From contig NZ_QXHD01000004.1 in assembly GCF_011009555.1 (NCBI RefSeq), positions 3,812,036-3,848,164 of the forward strand: 36,129 nt of DNA, in the 5' to 3' direction. A program made the position numbers and the translations under genes. The notes beneath the pieces are model-generated. The model had not been told where the DNA came from. It saw only the letters and a list, made by a program, of their open reading frames with translations, and ran no database searches. Source of the DNA: Adonisia turfae CCMR0081 (GTDB taxonomy: Bacteria > Cyanobacteriota > Cyanobacteriia > Phormidesmidales > Phormidesmidaceae). Below are positions 9,217 to 16,409 of this stretch, one piece after another (position 1 is the first letter of the stretch; each line of letters opens with the position of its first letter).

Positions 9217-9244
9217 AAAAAAAACTCCTGGCTGAGGCCAGGAG
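9217..9244 (-). terminator. Intrinsic terminator of the group 2 sigma factor gene
   Basis: Perfect 8-bp stem CTCCTGGC (9225-9232) / GCCAGGAG (9237-9244) with a 4-base loop. Read on the minus strand it is followed at once by eight U residues (the A-run 9217-9224), a textbook Rho-independent terminator 74 bp after the sigma gene stop. On the plus strand a weaker T-rich tail follows, so it may also help end fmt transcription. Confidence 0.88.
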
Positions 9245-9317
9245 CTTGTTTGTAGATGTCCAGGAAAAAGCTAGTCTAACCTTGGGAAAGTCCGCCAAGG
9301 TTACTTGAACATTGGCC

Positions 9318-10304
9318 TTAGCCAGCTGCCAAATAACCTTGGAACGTTGCCTTACGACGACGTAGATGCTTAAGGGCCTGTTGTTCTAGCTGGCGAACCC
9401 GCTCGCGGCTGATACCCATCCGCTGTCCTACCTTAGCTAGGGAGAGCTGGGTGCCGTCGATCAGGCCAAAGCGTAGATTGATCACTTCCTTCTGCTGAGG
9501 AGTGAGTTCCGTCAGCATATTGCGAATATCTTGACGCAAGGACTGCTGAACCGTGTAATCCTCAGGTGATACGGTGTCGTCCTCCAGTAGCTCCTGTAGC
9601 TCTGTATCCTGGTTGTCGCCGATGCGGACATCCAGAGATATGGGCTGACGGGACATGGTTAGGTATTCCCGTACTTGTTCAGGGGTGAGGTCAAGCTCCT
9701 GACCAATTTCACCAACCGATGGACTACGGCCTAACTTCTGGGCAAGGACGCGCTGCTCACGCTTAATTTTATTGAGCTTTTCGGTGATGTGAATGGGTAG
9801 ACGAATGGTGCGTGACTGCTGTGCGATCGCACGGGTAATTGCCTGACGAATCCACCAGTAAGCATAGGTGGAAAACTTATACCCTTTCATGGGGTCAAAC
9901 TTTTCGACACCGCGCTCCAGACCTAAAGTACCTTCCTGGATTAAATCTAGGAATTCTAAATTACGCTTTTGATACTTTTTAGCCACTGCTACTACAAGGC
10001 GCAGGTTAGCTTCGATCATTTTGCGCTTTGCCCGTTCACCGTGCCGTAGCTGATGGACGAGTTCTGTCTCGGAAATACCGGCAGCCTGCGACCATTCGAC
10101 TCGATTCGCATCATGACCGAGTTCTTCGTCTAACTTATCTTTAGTCTCCTGCAGAGCCATCAAGCACTGTACCTGCTTACCCAACACAATTTCTTCTTCA
10201 TGAGTGAGTAGAGGTACGCGACCAATCTCTTGAAGATAAGTGCGTACGGTATCAGTACTGTAGGCAACTGGTGAAGTTCGTTTTGGGGCTTTCAGCTTCG
10301 ACAT
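9318..10304 (-). CDS. Group 2 sigma-70 family RNA polymerase sigma factor (RpoD-like)
   Basis: 328 residues, the size of the non-essential cyanobacterial group 2 factors (SigB/C/D/E type), lacking the long region 1.1 of the primary SigA. Region 1.2 is at ~15-45 (DTVRTYLQEIGRVPLLTHEEE), region 2 at ~95-165 including the core-binding RNLEFLDLIQEG and the -10 recognition part GYKFSTYAYWWIRQAI, region 3 at ~175-250, and region 4 at ~260-318 with the -35 helix-turn-helix LAKVGQRMGISRERVRQLE. It directs RNA polymerase to stress or nutrient promoters; which paralogue this is cannot be settled without a tree, so no symbol is given. It has a long (~0.8 kb) upstream region and a strong terminator, consistent with a monocistronic, separately regulated gene. 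Confidence 0.93.
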   Translation of the reverse strand: MSKLKAPKRTSPVAYSTDTVRTYLQEIGRVPLLTHEEEIVLGKQVQCLMALQETKDKLDEELGHDANRVEWSQAAGISETELVHQLRHGERAKRKMIEANLRLVVAVAKKYQKRNLEFLDLIQEGTLGLERGVEKFDPMKGYKFSTYAYWWIRQAITRAIAQQSRTIRLPIHITEKLNKIKREQRVLAQKLGRSPSVGEIGQELDLTPEQVREYLTMSRQPISLDVRIGDNQDTELQELLEDDTVSPEDYTVQQSLRQDIRNMLTELTPQQKEVINLRFGLIDGTQLSLAKVGQRMGISRERVRQLEQQALKHLRRRKATFQGYLAAG

Positions 10305-11082
10305 AGCTTGTAATGGACCTCCACTGCTGGAAAAGTGTGCCAGGTATAGGGTATTTATGAACCCTTAACCACGAGTTGAATTCGAAAGGTTGAACTTTAC
10401 TGGTAATACGCAGAACACAACAAATCGGATTGCAATTAATGGAATCGCTCTAACAATCCGCTTCAAACGCCTAGGTCAAGGCTGAACATGTACCTATATT
10501 TCTGAAAAACGAACTTAAAACGGATTCATTATGAGTTTAATTTTACCCTAAGTAACACAAATGATTACACTTGATTAAACAACTCTCATAAACACATCTC
10601 TATTTCGTTACTTTAAGGTAAATAGATGAGAAATCTAAGAAGTCTCAGATTAGAGTTGGCTGAGAGAAGAGCGGGTAAACGACAATCTCCGTAGTGCTAG
10701 TATGCCTCAAGCTTTCAGGCGTTTGGGTGAGGTTTTCCTTGGGCGATAACCGAACCGAATGGGCTGATTATGGATTATTTATGCACGTATCCACAAATTC
10801 TTATACCTGTCTGTTTGAGAACTTAAGCGACTATGAAGTTTAGAGGCGAACTAGAAACAATTTTGTAGTCATTAGAACAACTTTTGTCTTGTTTCGAGAC
10901 TAAACCTAGCAATTAACATCCACCATATGTGGGATGAATGAGGTCTATGAATGAAATAAATAAATCCCTTTTTTATAAACAGAATTAAGACCTTGCCAGG
11001 GTTAATAGATATCGGTGGATGATACCATGATTTAGTTCATTTGTACTGAAGGAGGCGTAAAAATAAGTAGAGGACTATTGAT
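10305..11082. other. Gene-free upstream region of the sigma factor gene
   Basis: About 780 bp of AT-rich sequence without a convincing ORF on either strand. It must contain the minus-strand sigma promoter in its left part. I see no recognisable riboswitch, tRNA or Yfr-type small RNA. Weak self-complementary stretches exist around 10703-10735 (CCTCA...TGAGG followed by TTTTCC) but they are too short to call. Confidence 0.6.
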
Positions 11083-11214
11083 ATGGACGTAGGTAACGCT
11101 CATAATTTCCCCATTATTGGGATATTACTGAGAATAAGACGTAATAATGCAGTCCAGGTAACGCAAGGAGAACACGGTTGGCGACATTATAGCTCCACTT
11201 TTAAGCAGCAATAA
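11083..11214 (+). CDS. Candidate 43-residue small protein
   Basis: ATG to TAA, 43 codons. A Shine-Dalgarno-like AGAGGA lies at 11069-11074, 8 bases before the ATG. The predicted peptide has a short hydrophobic segment (FPIIGILLRI) followed by basic and polar residues; no known domain recognised. The stop codon lies inside the left arm of the long palindrome at 11207-11273, which could act as a 3' structure for its mRNA. The ORF is short enough to occur by chance; the evidence is only the ribosome binding site and the position relative to the palindrome. Confidence 0.3.
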   Translation: MDVGNAHNFPIIGILLRIRRNNAVQVTQGEHGWRHYSSTFKQQ

Positions 11215-11273
11215 TAAGTACTGTGACACCTATGACTATCCCTAAGAGTGTCACAGTACTTAAAGTTATTGCT
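11207..11273. repeat. Long imperfect palindrome (23 paired bases), stable hairpin
   Basis: Inner stem of 15 perfect pairs: 11215-11229 (core AGTACTGTGACAC) with 11248-11262. After a 3-base bulge on the right side an outer stem of 8 perfect pairs joins 11207-11214 (AGCAATAA) with 11266-11273. The loop is 18 bases (11230-11247). There is no T-run after it, so it is not a standard intrinsic terminator. It could be a MITE-like or REP-like element, a processed RNA structure, or a protein-binding palindrome. Confidence 0.8.
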
Positions 11274-11756
11274 AATCATTCTCTAAGAGATAGAGGTTTC
11301 TGATGTTGGATGCTGGTTAAGGCCCATGGGTTGCCTGGCGTTAGAAATAACCTGATACAGCGGTTATCTCATGTCTATATGTTTTATTATCCTTGTCAGT
11401 CAAAGCTTTGGAAGACTTTTGGTGATTTTTCTGTTCCAAAAATGCGACTCATAATGTCGTGGGGGCGCGCATAGGGGGCGGCATCACCATTGCTGGTTTT
11501 CTGCTCCGATGTTCTTGGGCAGCCCCCGTCTAAGTTCCTTGTGCATAAGTAATGTGTATTGGTAGCTATATTTACGTACCCAGGGTGCCAGAGTGTTGTT
11601 AAATAAGGACATTCCTGGTCAAAACCACGTGGTTTCCGCAATCGGTTTGTCGTCGATATCACTTGATTTTCCTCAGTACCCTAAAAAGCTATGTATCATT
11701 GGGCACCTTGAGATTGGTTGAGTACCCATGACTTATTCAGCTGATCAAGGAATTTT
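11274..11756. other. Intergenic region, no supported gene
   Basis: 483 bp between the palindrome and the 68-residue ORF. The minus-strand open stretch 11396-11662 has a composition unlike the real genes around it and no ribosome binding site. A small hairpin ATAACC/GGTTAT sits at 11347-11367. Nothing else is recognised; the region should carry the promoter of the downstream small gene. Confidence 0.55.
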
Positions 11757-11963
11757 ATGGCTTCGAACAAACCTGTCAACAATTCATATGATCACACCAG
11801 TCATAATCAGGATCCGGAATTTTGGCGACAGTTGTCTAGGGATTTTCCGTTTGAGGGTGTGGATGAGGAGCAGCTACGCCAACAGACGGAACAGTGGATT
11901 AATTGTGCTAACGAGCTTTTAGGTCCGCTCCCGTCTCGGATGAAGAATAAAACGAAGCGTTAG
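11757..11963 (+). CDS. Small acidic-polar hypothetical protein (68 residues)
   Basis: 68 residues, soluble, no membrane helix. The middle holds [16 protein letters not shown] followed by an amphipathic helix ([22 protein letters not shown]) and a basic tail (RMKNKTKR). AAGGA at 11747-11751, 5 bases before the ATG, is a good ribosome binding site; this is why the ATG at 11757 is preferred to the overlapping frame starting at 11728. Its stop codon overlaps the stop of the convergent epimerase gene by 4 bases. I recognise no family; it looks like a lineage-specific cyanobacterial protein. Confidence 0.6.
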   Translation: MASNKPVNNSYDHTSHNQDPEFWRQLSRDFPFEGVDEEQLRQQTEQWINCANELLGPLPSRMKNKTKR

Positions 11964-13147
11964 AGCATTGCTTGGGTGTGTTCCCAGCCCAGGTATAGAG
12001 CCCTCGGTACATGGAAACAGCCTTTCCACTTTCCTCCTTTTAGGGGGAGTAGTACATCGCCCTGGCGGTTTAGATAGCCAAACCATTCACCGTGGTCTGG
12101 GTCATTAAACCGGGACCATGCATAGTTATGAACGGTGCGATACCACTGCCAGCAGTCATCTCTCTGGGTGAGTCGATAGCCCAATAGCAGGGCCACTAAG
12201 GTTTCTAAATGAACCCACCACAGTTTTTGGCTCCATTCTAGTTGCTGAGGGGGATGGCCCATGCGGTCTAAGAAGTAGAAAATACCGCCATACTCATTGT
12301 CCCAACCCCGTTCAAGAATTGTTAGGGTGGTGTCGATGGCGCGATTAATTAAGGTGTTGTCCTGGCGTCGCTGGCCAATGTCCATCATGAACCACATGGC
12401 TTCGATGCCATGGCCAGGGTTGAGTAATCGACCTTCAAAACAGTCGATGGGAGTGCCATCTGGAGCAATGTGTTCATATATCAAGCCGCTCTCAGGATCT
12501 AGGAACTCTTCCATAACGGCGTGAATGGTTTGGTTTAATACTACATCTAGGCATTCTGTTGTTAGCAACCAGTCCATTTCTAGGGTGAGGTTGGCCAAAA
12601 TCATGGGTATGGCCAAGGACTTCATGGGGCGTGTGCCTGGGTAAGCTTTGTTGTACTGGCCTTTAGGATTATCTTGACGACGCAAAACATTGTTATAGGC
12701 CTGTAGGGCAATTTCCTTAGCTTCGCTATCTCCACAGGCCTGGGCGTATTGACTGAAGGCCATGGCGGCAAAGCAATCGGAAAAAATATTGTAGGGCTGT
12801 ATTAAGGGACGGCCTTGGCGATCTAGGGAAAAGTACCAGTTACCCTCAAGATCACGACCGTGCTGGGTCAAAAAGTTAACACCGTGGCGGGCCATCTCTA
12901 ACCAGTCTGAACGTTGTTCTAGGCGGTTGTACACCATGGAAAAGGTCCAGACTTGGCGGTTTTGCAGCCAGATAAACTTATCGGTGTCGTAAACATTTCC
13001 CTGTACGTCTAGACAAGTAAAGTAGCCGCCGCACTCACGATCTAATGAGTGGTTTTGCCAAAATGGCAAGACTGTCTCTAGCAGTGTGGATTTGTAGAGT
13101 TGGGCAAGGGCGCTAAAGTCCTTGTGGGATAGACGTTCGATCAGCAT
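11960..13147 (-). CDS. AGE-family N-acylglucosamine 2-epimerase
   Basis: 395 residues, the standard length for the (alpha/alpha)6-barrel AGE family (renin-binding protein / GlcNAc 2-epimerase). Conserved features seen: WLQNRQVW (60-67, active-site Arg), [10 protein letters not shown] (243-252, catalytic His246), WWVHLETL (310-317) and CFHVPRALY (377-385, catalytic His379), matching the two-His mechanism established for cyanobacterial and mammalian members. It probably interconverts N-acetylglucosamine and N-acetylmannosamine or acts on a related free sugar such as mannose/glucose or cellobiose; substrate cannot be decided here. Cytoplasmic, no signal peptide. No sialic acid genes are nearby. 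A cluster of 13-bp direct repeats lies ~130-180 bp upstream of its start and could be regulatory. Confidence 0.9.
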   Translation of the reverse strand: MLIERLSHKDFSALAQLYKSTLLETVLPFWQNHSLDRECGGYFTCLDVQGNVYDTDKFIWLQNRQVWTFSMVYNRLEQRSDWLEMARHGVNFLTQHGRDLEGNWYFSLDRQGRPLIQPYNIFSDCFAAMAFSQYAQACGDSEAKEIALQAYNNVLRRQDNPKGQYNKAYPGTRPMKSLAIPMILANLTLEMDWLLTTECLDVVLNQTIHAVMEEFLDPESGLIYEHIAPDGTPIDCFEGRLLNPGHGIEAMWFMMDIGQRRQDNTLINRAIDTTLTILERGWDNEYGGIFYFLDRMGHPPQQLEWSQKLWWVHLETLVALLLGYRLTQRDDCWQWYRTVHNYAWSRFNDPDHGEWFGYLNRQGDVLLPLKGGKWKGCFHVPRALYLGWEHTQAML

Positions 13148-13872
13148 CAGTCAAATGTTGATAACTAGATAGGGAACACTATCTCACTCTTTGTCTGGAT
13201 GTAATTGGAGAGAAAGTTGAAGTTTTTTAGGAACAAACTACACCAAGCTACAGGCCACTGCACAGGACTACCTATGGTTTGACGCACTGGTTTGACCCGC
13301 TGGTTCGGCGCGCTAATTTGACACATTAGTGCAACTTGGTGAGTTGCCGATCTCCTCGGGCAGTCTATGGAAAGCATCCAATAGGGATCTACTTAGTAAA
13401 ACTGCTGATGACTGGATGAATGTCTATGTTGCTCTCCGAGGACTTGATCGAACTGAAATATCAAGAGATTGTGGAATACCAGGACGTGGTGACCAATGCA
13501 GCCATGGAAAGTATTGCATTTGATGTGATCGACACCCAGATGGCTTGCTTAGGGACAGCGATTATGACAAGCCTAATAATGGGGTGTTGTGCCAAGGTAT
13601 TTATACCCAGTCGCAAACATCCACGGTAGTCTTAGTCCAACTGCTCCCACCGGGCTACTTTAAATGGCATATATTCACGAACAGATAAAAAATCTCTGTA
13701 TTATTCTGTAAACCTGGCCACTGAGAGCATGGTGTCGACGACATGTCATTAGTGGTAAATCAATCGTCAGGGGATATTGGTGATTAATACCTAGTTGGGT
13801 GAGATATCGGCCAGGTTCTCACCAAATCAAAGGTCAGATTAAACCAGACAGAACATAAGGAATTAGCAGAGT
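13148..13872. other. Intergenic region with 13-bp repeats and a dispersed 13-mer
   Basis: 725 bp between the divergent epimerase and M23 peptidase genes. It holds the direct repeats at 13276-13327 and, at 13359-13371, a copy of GGCAGTCTATGGA that recurs in the palindrome before the kinase-thioredoxin gene (21730-21742). A plus-strand open stretch 13420-13629 encodes a peptide with a short hydrophobic helix but has no ribosome binding site; I do not call it a gene. Promoters for both flanking genes are expected here. Confidence 0.6.
13276..13327. repeat. Four tandem 13-bp direct repeats (iteron-like)
   Basis: Units at 13276-13288, 13289-13301, 13302-13314 and 13315-13327 follow the pattern GGTTTGACSCRCT; the third reads GGTTCGGCGCGCT and the fourth AATTTGACACATT. 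A 13-bp spacing is not one helical turn, so successive sites rotate around the helix. The TTGAC core recurs in three of four units. Such arrays can be binding sites for a regulator; no replication gene is nearby. Confidence 0.75.
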
Positions 13873-14742
13873 ATGGTGATGCAGCGGCGAGAGGTATTAG
13901 CAGGGCTATTGGTAACCGGTGGGTTGATGTCATGGGGATTGATGGGCAAAGCGGCCCATGCCTATGATGTTATTATTACGCCCAACGATCCTCAGCTGGG
14001 CGATGCCATTTCTGTCATGGTGAAAGCTAGAAACGGTGCTAGCTCTCCTCCCACAGTTATTGCCAATGGTAAAGAATATCCCAGTTTTCCCCTATCCGAT
14101 AATCGTTTTCGCGCGTTTGTTCCCACCAGTCCTCTGGATACGCCGGGGCGTATCGTGATCCAGGTCAGTGGTGATGAAGAAACCCGCAATCTGGCCGTCG
14201 GTTTACGCAACCGTAGCTTCCGGACCCAGCGGATCACACTGCGGGGTAGCGGTAGCCTGGGCACGGACCATGAATTTGATAGAGTGGATGCCTTTAAGCA
14301 ACTGGTGAGTCCTGAGCGCCATTGGCGGGGCACATTGTTGCGTCCGAGTCAGGGCAGGGTGAGTTCAGAATATGGCGTACGACGTTATTACAATGGTGAG
14401 TTTGCCGAAAACTACTACCATCGTGGTGTGGATTATGCTGCGGGAACTGGAACACCGGTAGTAGCTCCTGCGGCTGGGTATATCCGCTTAGTGGGTCGTG
14501 TGAGTGATGGATTTGAGCTCCATGGTAATACCGTTGGCATTGATCACGGTCAGGGGCTGTTGAGTATCATGATTCACCTCAGTCGCATTGATGTGAATGA
14601 AGGAGATTTCGTAAGTGCAGGTCAGCAAGTGGGGGCCATTGGTTCCACCGGTGCGTCCACTGGCCCCCATTTACACTGGGGGCTATATATGAATCAGGTG
14701 GCGGTTGATCCAGTACCCTGGCGCTATAACGGCTTTGAGTAG
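13873..14742 (+). CDS. Secreted M23-family (LytM-like) metallopeptidase
   Basis: 289 residues. The N-terminus has a twin-arginine-containing signal sequence (QRREVLAGLL, hydrophobic to ~25, likely cleavage after AHA at 30). An Ig-like domain covers ~31-115. The C-terminal M23 peptidase domain has all zinc ligands: H183 and D187 in HRGVD, H268 in HLHWG, plus catalytic His235 (IHLS) and His266. It should cleave peptidoglycan cross-bridges or act in cell separation/wall remodelling. AAGGA at 13857-13861 precedes the ATG by 11 bases; an in-frame ATG two codons later is possible. Monocistronic; convergent with the DUF1574-like gene. Confidence 0.9.
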   Translation: MVMQRREVLAGLLVTGGLMSWGLMGKAAHAYDVIITPNDPQLGDAISVMVKARNGASSPPTVIANGKEYPSFPLSDNRFRAFVPTSPLDTPGRIVIQVSGDEETRNLAVGLRNRSFRTQRITLRGSGSLGTDHEFDRVDAFKQLVSPERHWRGTLLRPSQGRVSSEYGVRRYYNGEFAENYYHRGVDYAAGTGTPVVAPAAGYIRLVGRVSDGFELHGNTVGIDHGQGLLSIMIHLSRIDVNEGDFVSAGQQVGAIGSTGASTGPHLHWGLYMNQVAVDPVPWRYNGFE

Positions 14743-14815
14743 TGGGCAGCTGACCTACCTTTAGGAAGAGAGTTTGGTTGTTGTTATTGAGATTTTATAG
14801 TTGCTCTTTTCTTCT

Positions 14816-16057
14816 TTATTCTAAGGCATTCAATTTTTCTAGCACTAATGGGTCGCGCGCTAACTGTTGCGCGATGCTGGCTGCGCCTGCCTGGTTTAAG
14901 TGACTGGGGTCAGCAAAGAAGGCATTTTGTTGACGCCATTGCAGAAGCAGATCAATGACGGCAAACCCCTGACGCTGGCTTTGGGTTTGTAAAAACCGTT
15001 GAAAGCGTTGATCAAGGGGGAGACGAAAGTCATCTAGGTAGTCGCCGCTGAGGGGAAGATGAACATAGACCAATTCAATATTGCGGCTTTTGAGATAGCC
15101 CACTAGAGATCGCAACGACCCCAGCTGTAACCCTGTCAAACCAAACGGGTTATAAAACCCATCGTAGCGTCCGCTAATGCGCGGATAGGTTTGATAGAAC
15201 GCAGCCGGGTCAAATACATCGGCAACTGGCAAAAAGCCATAGGCATTAATACTGCTAGGCGGTCTGGGGATAGAGGCTCGATTGCTAAACCCTGGCTTTT
15301 CCCCTGCCAGCACGGCCCGGTATCCCGGTGACTTGAGAATGTTGGCAAAGGTGGCATCAACACGACGGCTGTTAAATGCCCGCGAACCATCCCCCCAAAT
15401 CACCAGTCTGGGCAGTTGATCTGAGGTGAGCAGTCGCTGGAGGACAAAGTTCATCACCTGGGCCGTAGCGCCGTTAATGCTGAAGTTAAACACCCGCACG
15501 GGATATCCCTGTGTTTCTAAATCTGTTTGGAGGATCTGTGGGTTTATCCCCTGGATGGTGCGGGAGCTACCAATCACCAGGATGTCCGGTGGGCCAAACG
15601 TGGCTAAATAGCTCAGGTAGAGCCGCAATTGTTCATCTAAGACGGGGCTGCCTAAGCTGGGAAACACATTGGGCCAGCTGAGTTGGTTGGCCTGCCGTTG
15701 GGCAAAGGCCAGATTTTGTAAGTACTCCTGCTGCTTACGCTGGGCAAAGAAGCGCTCCGGGCTTTGGGCCGGAATGGTTTGCAAGGTTGCGATCGCATCT
15801 GTCCATGCTTTAACGACCTGATCCCATTGGTCAGCGTTACTGGCGGTTTGGCCTAACTCCGCTGCCTTATCAGCTTGCTCAAACCCAGACTCCAGGGCTG
15901 CCGCCACGCGTCGGTCGGCCCAAAAATTACTCCTTGCCGCAAAAGCAGGATTGGGACCATTCACATCGCCACGGCTGAACCAAAATCCCAGCGACACCAA
16001 AATTGCCAAGCCAAATAGCAAGGCCATGATCCGGTGTCGTTTATCTAGAACTTTCAT
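14816..16057 (-). CDS. DUF1574-like SGNH-fold protein, membrane-anchored
   Basis: 413 residues with an N-terminal membrane anchor (~9-27), an alpha-helical spacer and an SGNH/GDSL-like domain from ~155. Residues resembling the catalytic set are visible: Ser164 in VIGSSRT, the N195/G196 region in NFSINGATA, and a C-terminal D383-P-S-H386 motif (FFADPSHLN). This is the arrangement of cyanobacterial DUF1574 proteins and of AlgX/AlgJ-type O-acetylation enzymes. It probably works on a cell-surface polysaccharide in the periplasm, but no MBOAT acyltransferase gene is nearby to confirm it. The start is the first ATG, right before the basic residues and anchor. Confidence 0.78.
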   Translation of the reverse strand: MKVLDKRHRIMALLFGLAILVSLGFWFSRGDVNGPNPAFAARSNFWADRRVAAALESGFEQADKAAELGQTASNADQWDQVVKAWTDAIATLQTIPAQSPERFFAQRKQQEYLQNLAFAQRQANQLSWPNVFPSLGSPVLDEQLRLYLSYLATFGPPDILVIGSSRTIQGINPQILQTDLETQGYPVRVFNFSINGATAQVMNFVLQRLLTSDQLPRLVIWGDGSRAFNSRRVDATFANILKSPGYRAVLAGEKPGFSNRASIPRPPSSINAYGFLPVADVFDPAAFYQTYPRISGRYDGFYNPFGLTGLQLGSLRSLVGYLKSRNIELVYVHLPLSGDYLDDFRLPLDQRFQRFLQTQSQRQGFAVIDLLLQWRQQNAFFADPSHLNQAGAASIAQQLARDPLVLEKLNALE

Positions 16058-16409
16058 GCTGTCAATTTGCTAACCCACCAGCGGTATATATAACCACAGT
16101 GTGACGGCGGTGGTCTCTGATTGTGACTATTTCTCAAAGGATAGCAACAGCTTTTGTAAACGTTGGGTTAAGGTTGGACACTTCGCTGTGGCGAAACCCT
16201 GAAAAATTTTGCTGGCCTTGACCCATGGACTGGATGAATCAAATTTCATACTGTATTCGTCAGAGTAAGCAATGTGCCCCACGGGCGATTAAGTGGATAA
16301 CCGTCCTTAAAGTACCAGTGTGGGATTGTAGACACGGAAAGATTGATGCTTTTATCAATCTTTCAGGTGGCATAGATTTTATGGTTGGTTGTCACAGATT
16401 TAGGCATTT
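16058..16409. other. Intergenic region between divergent DUF1574-like and CHAT genes
   Basis: 352 bp that must carry both promoters. It holds a perfect 11-bp inverted repeat at 16337-16364. A 72-codon open stretch from 16225 reads into the CHAT gene in another frame and looks spurious. Confidence 0.55.
16337..16364 (+). promoter_or_regulatory. Leader hairpin / palindrome upstream of the CHAT-TPR gene
   Basis: Arms GAAAGATTGAT (16337-16347) and ATCAATCTTTC (16354-16364) pair perfectly over 11 bp around a 6-base loop, 45 bp before the CHAT start. Either a dyad operator for a dimeric regulator or a 5'-UTR hairpin; no T-run, so not a clear attenuator. Confidence 0.5.

Noticed and set aside
11396..11662. 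88-residue minus-strand ORF
   Set aside because: No ribosome binding site, composition unlike neighbouring genes, no recognisable pattern.
13276..13327. Plasmid-type replication origin
   Set aside because: Iteron-like repeats only; no Rep gene, AT-rich unwinding box or DnaA boxes nearby.
13420..13629. 69-residue plus-strand ORF in the epimerase/M23 spacer
   Set aside because: Has a short hydrophobic helix but no ribosome binding site and no family resemblance; conservation would be needed to accept it.
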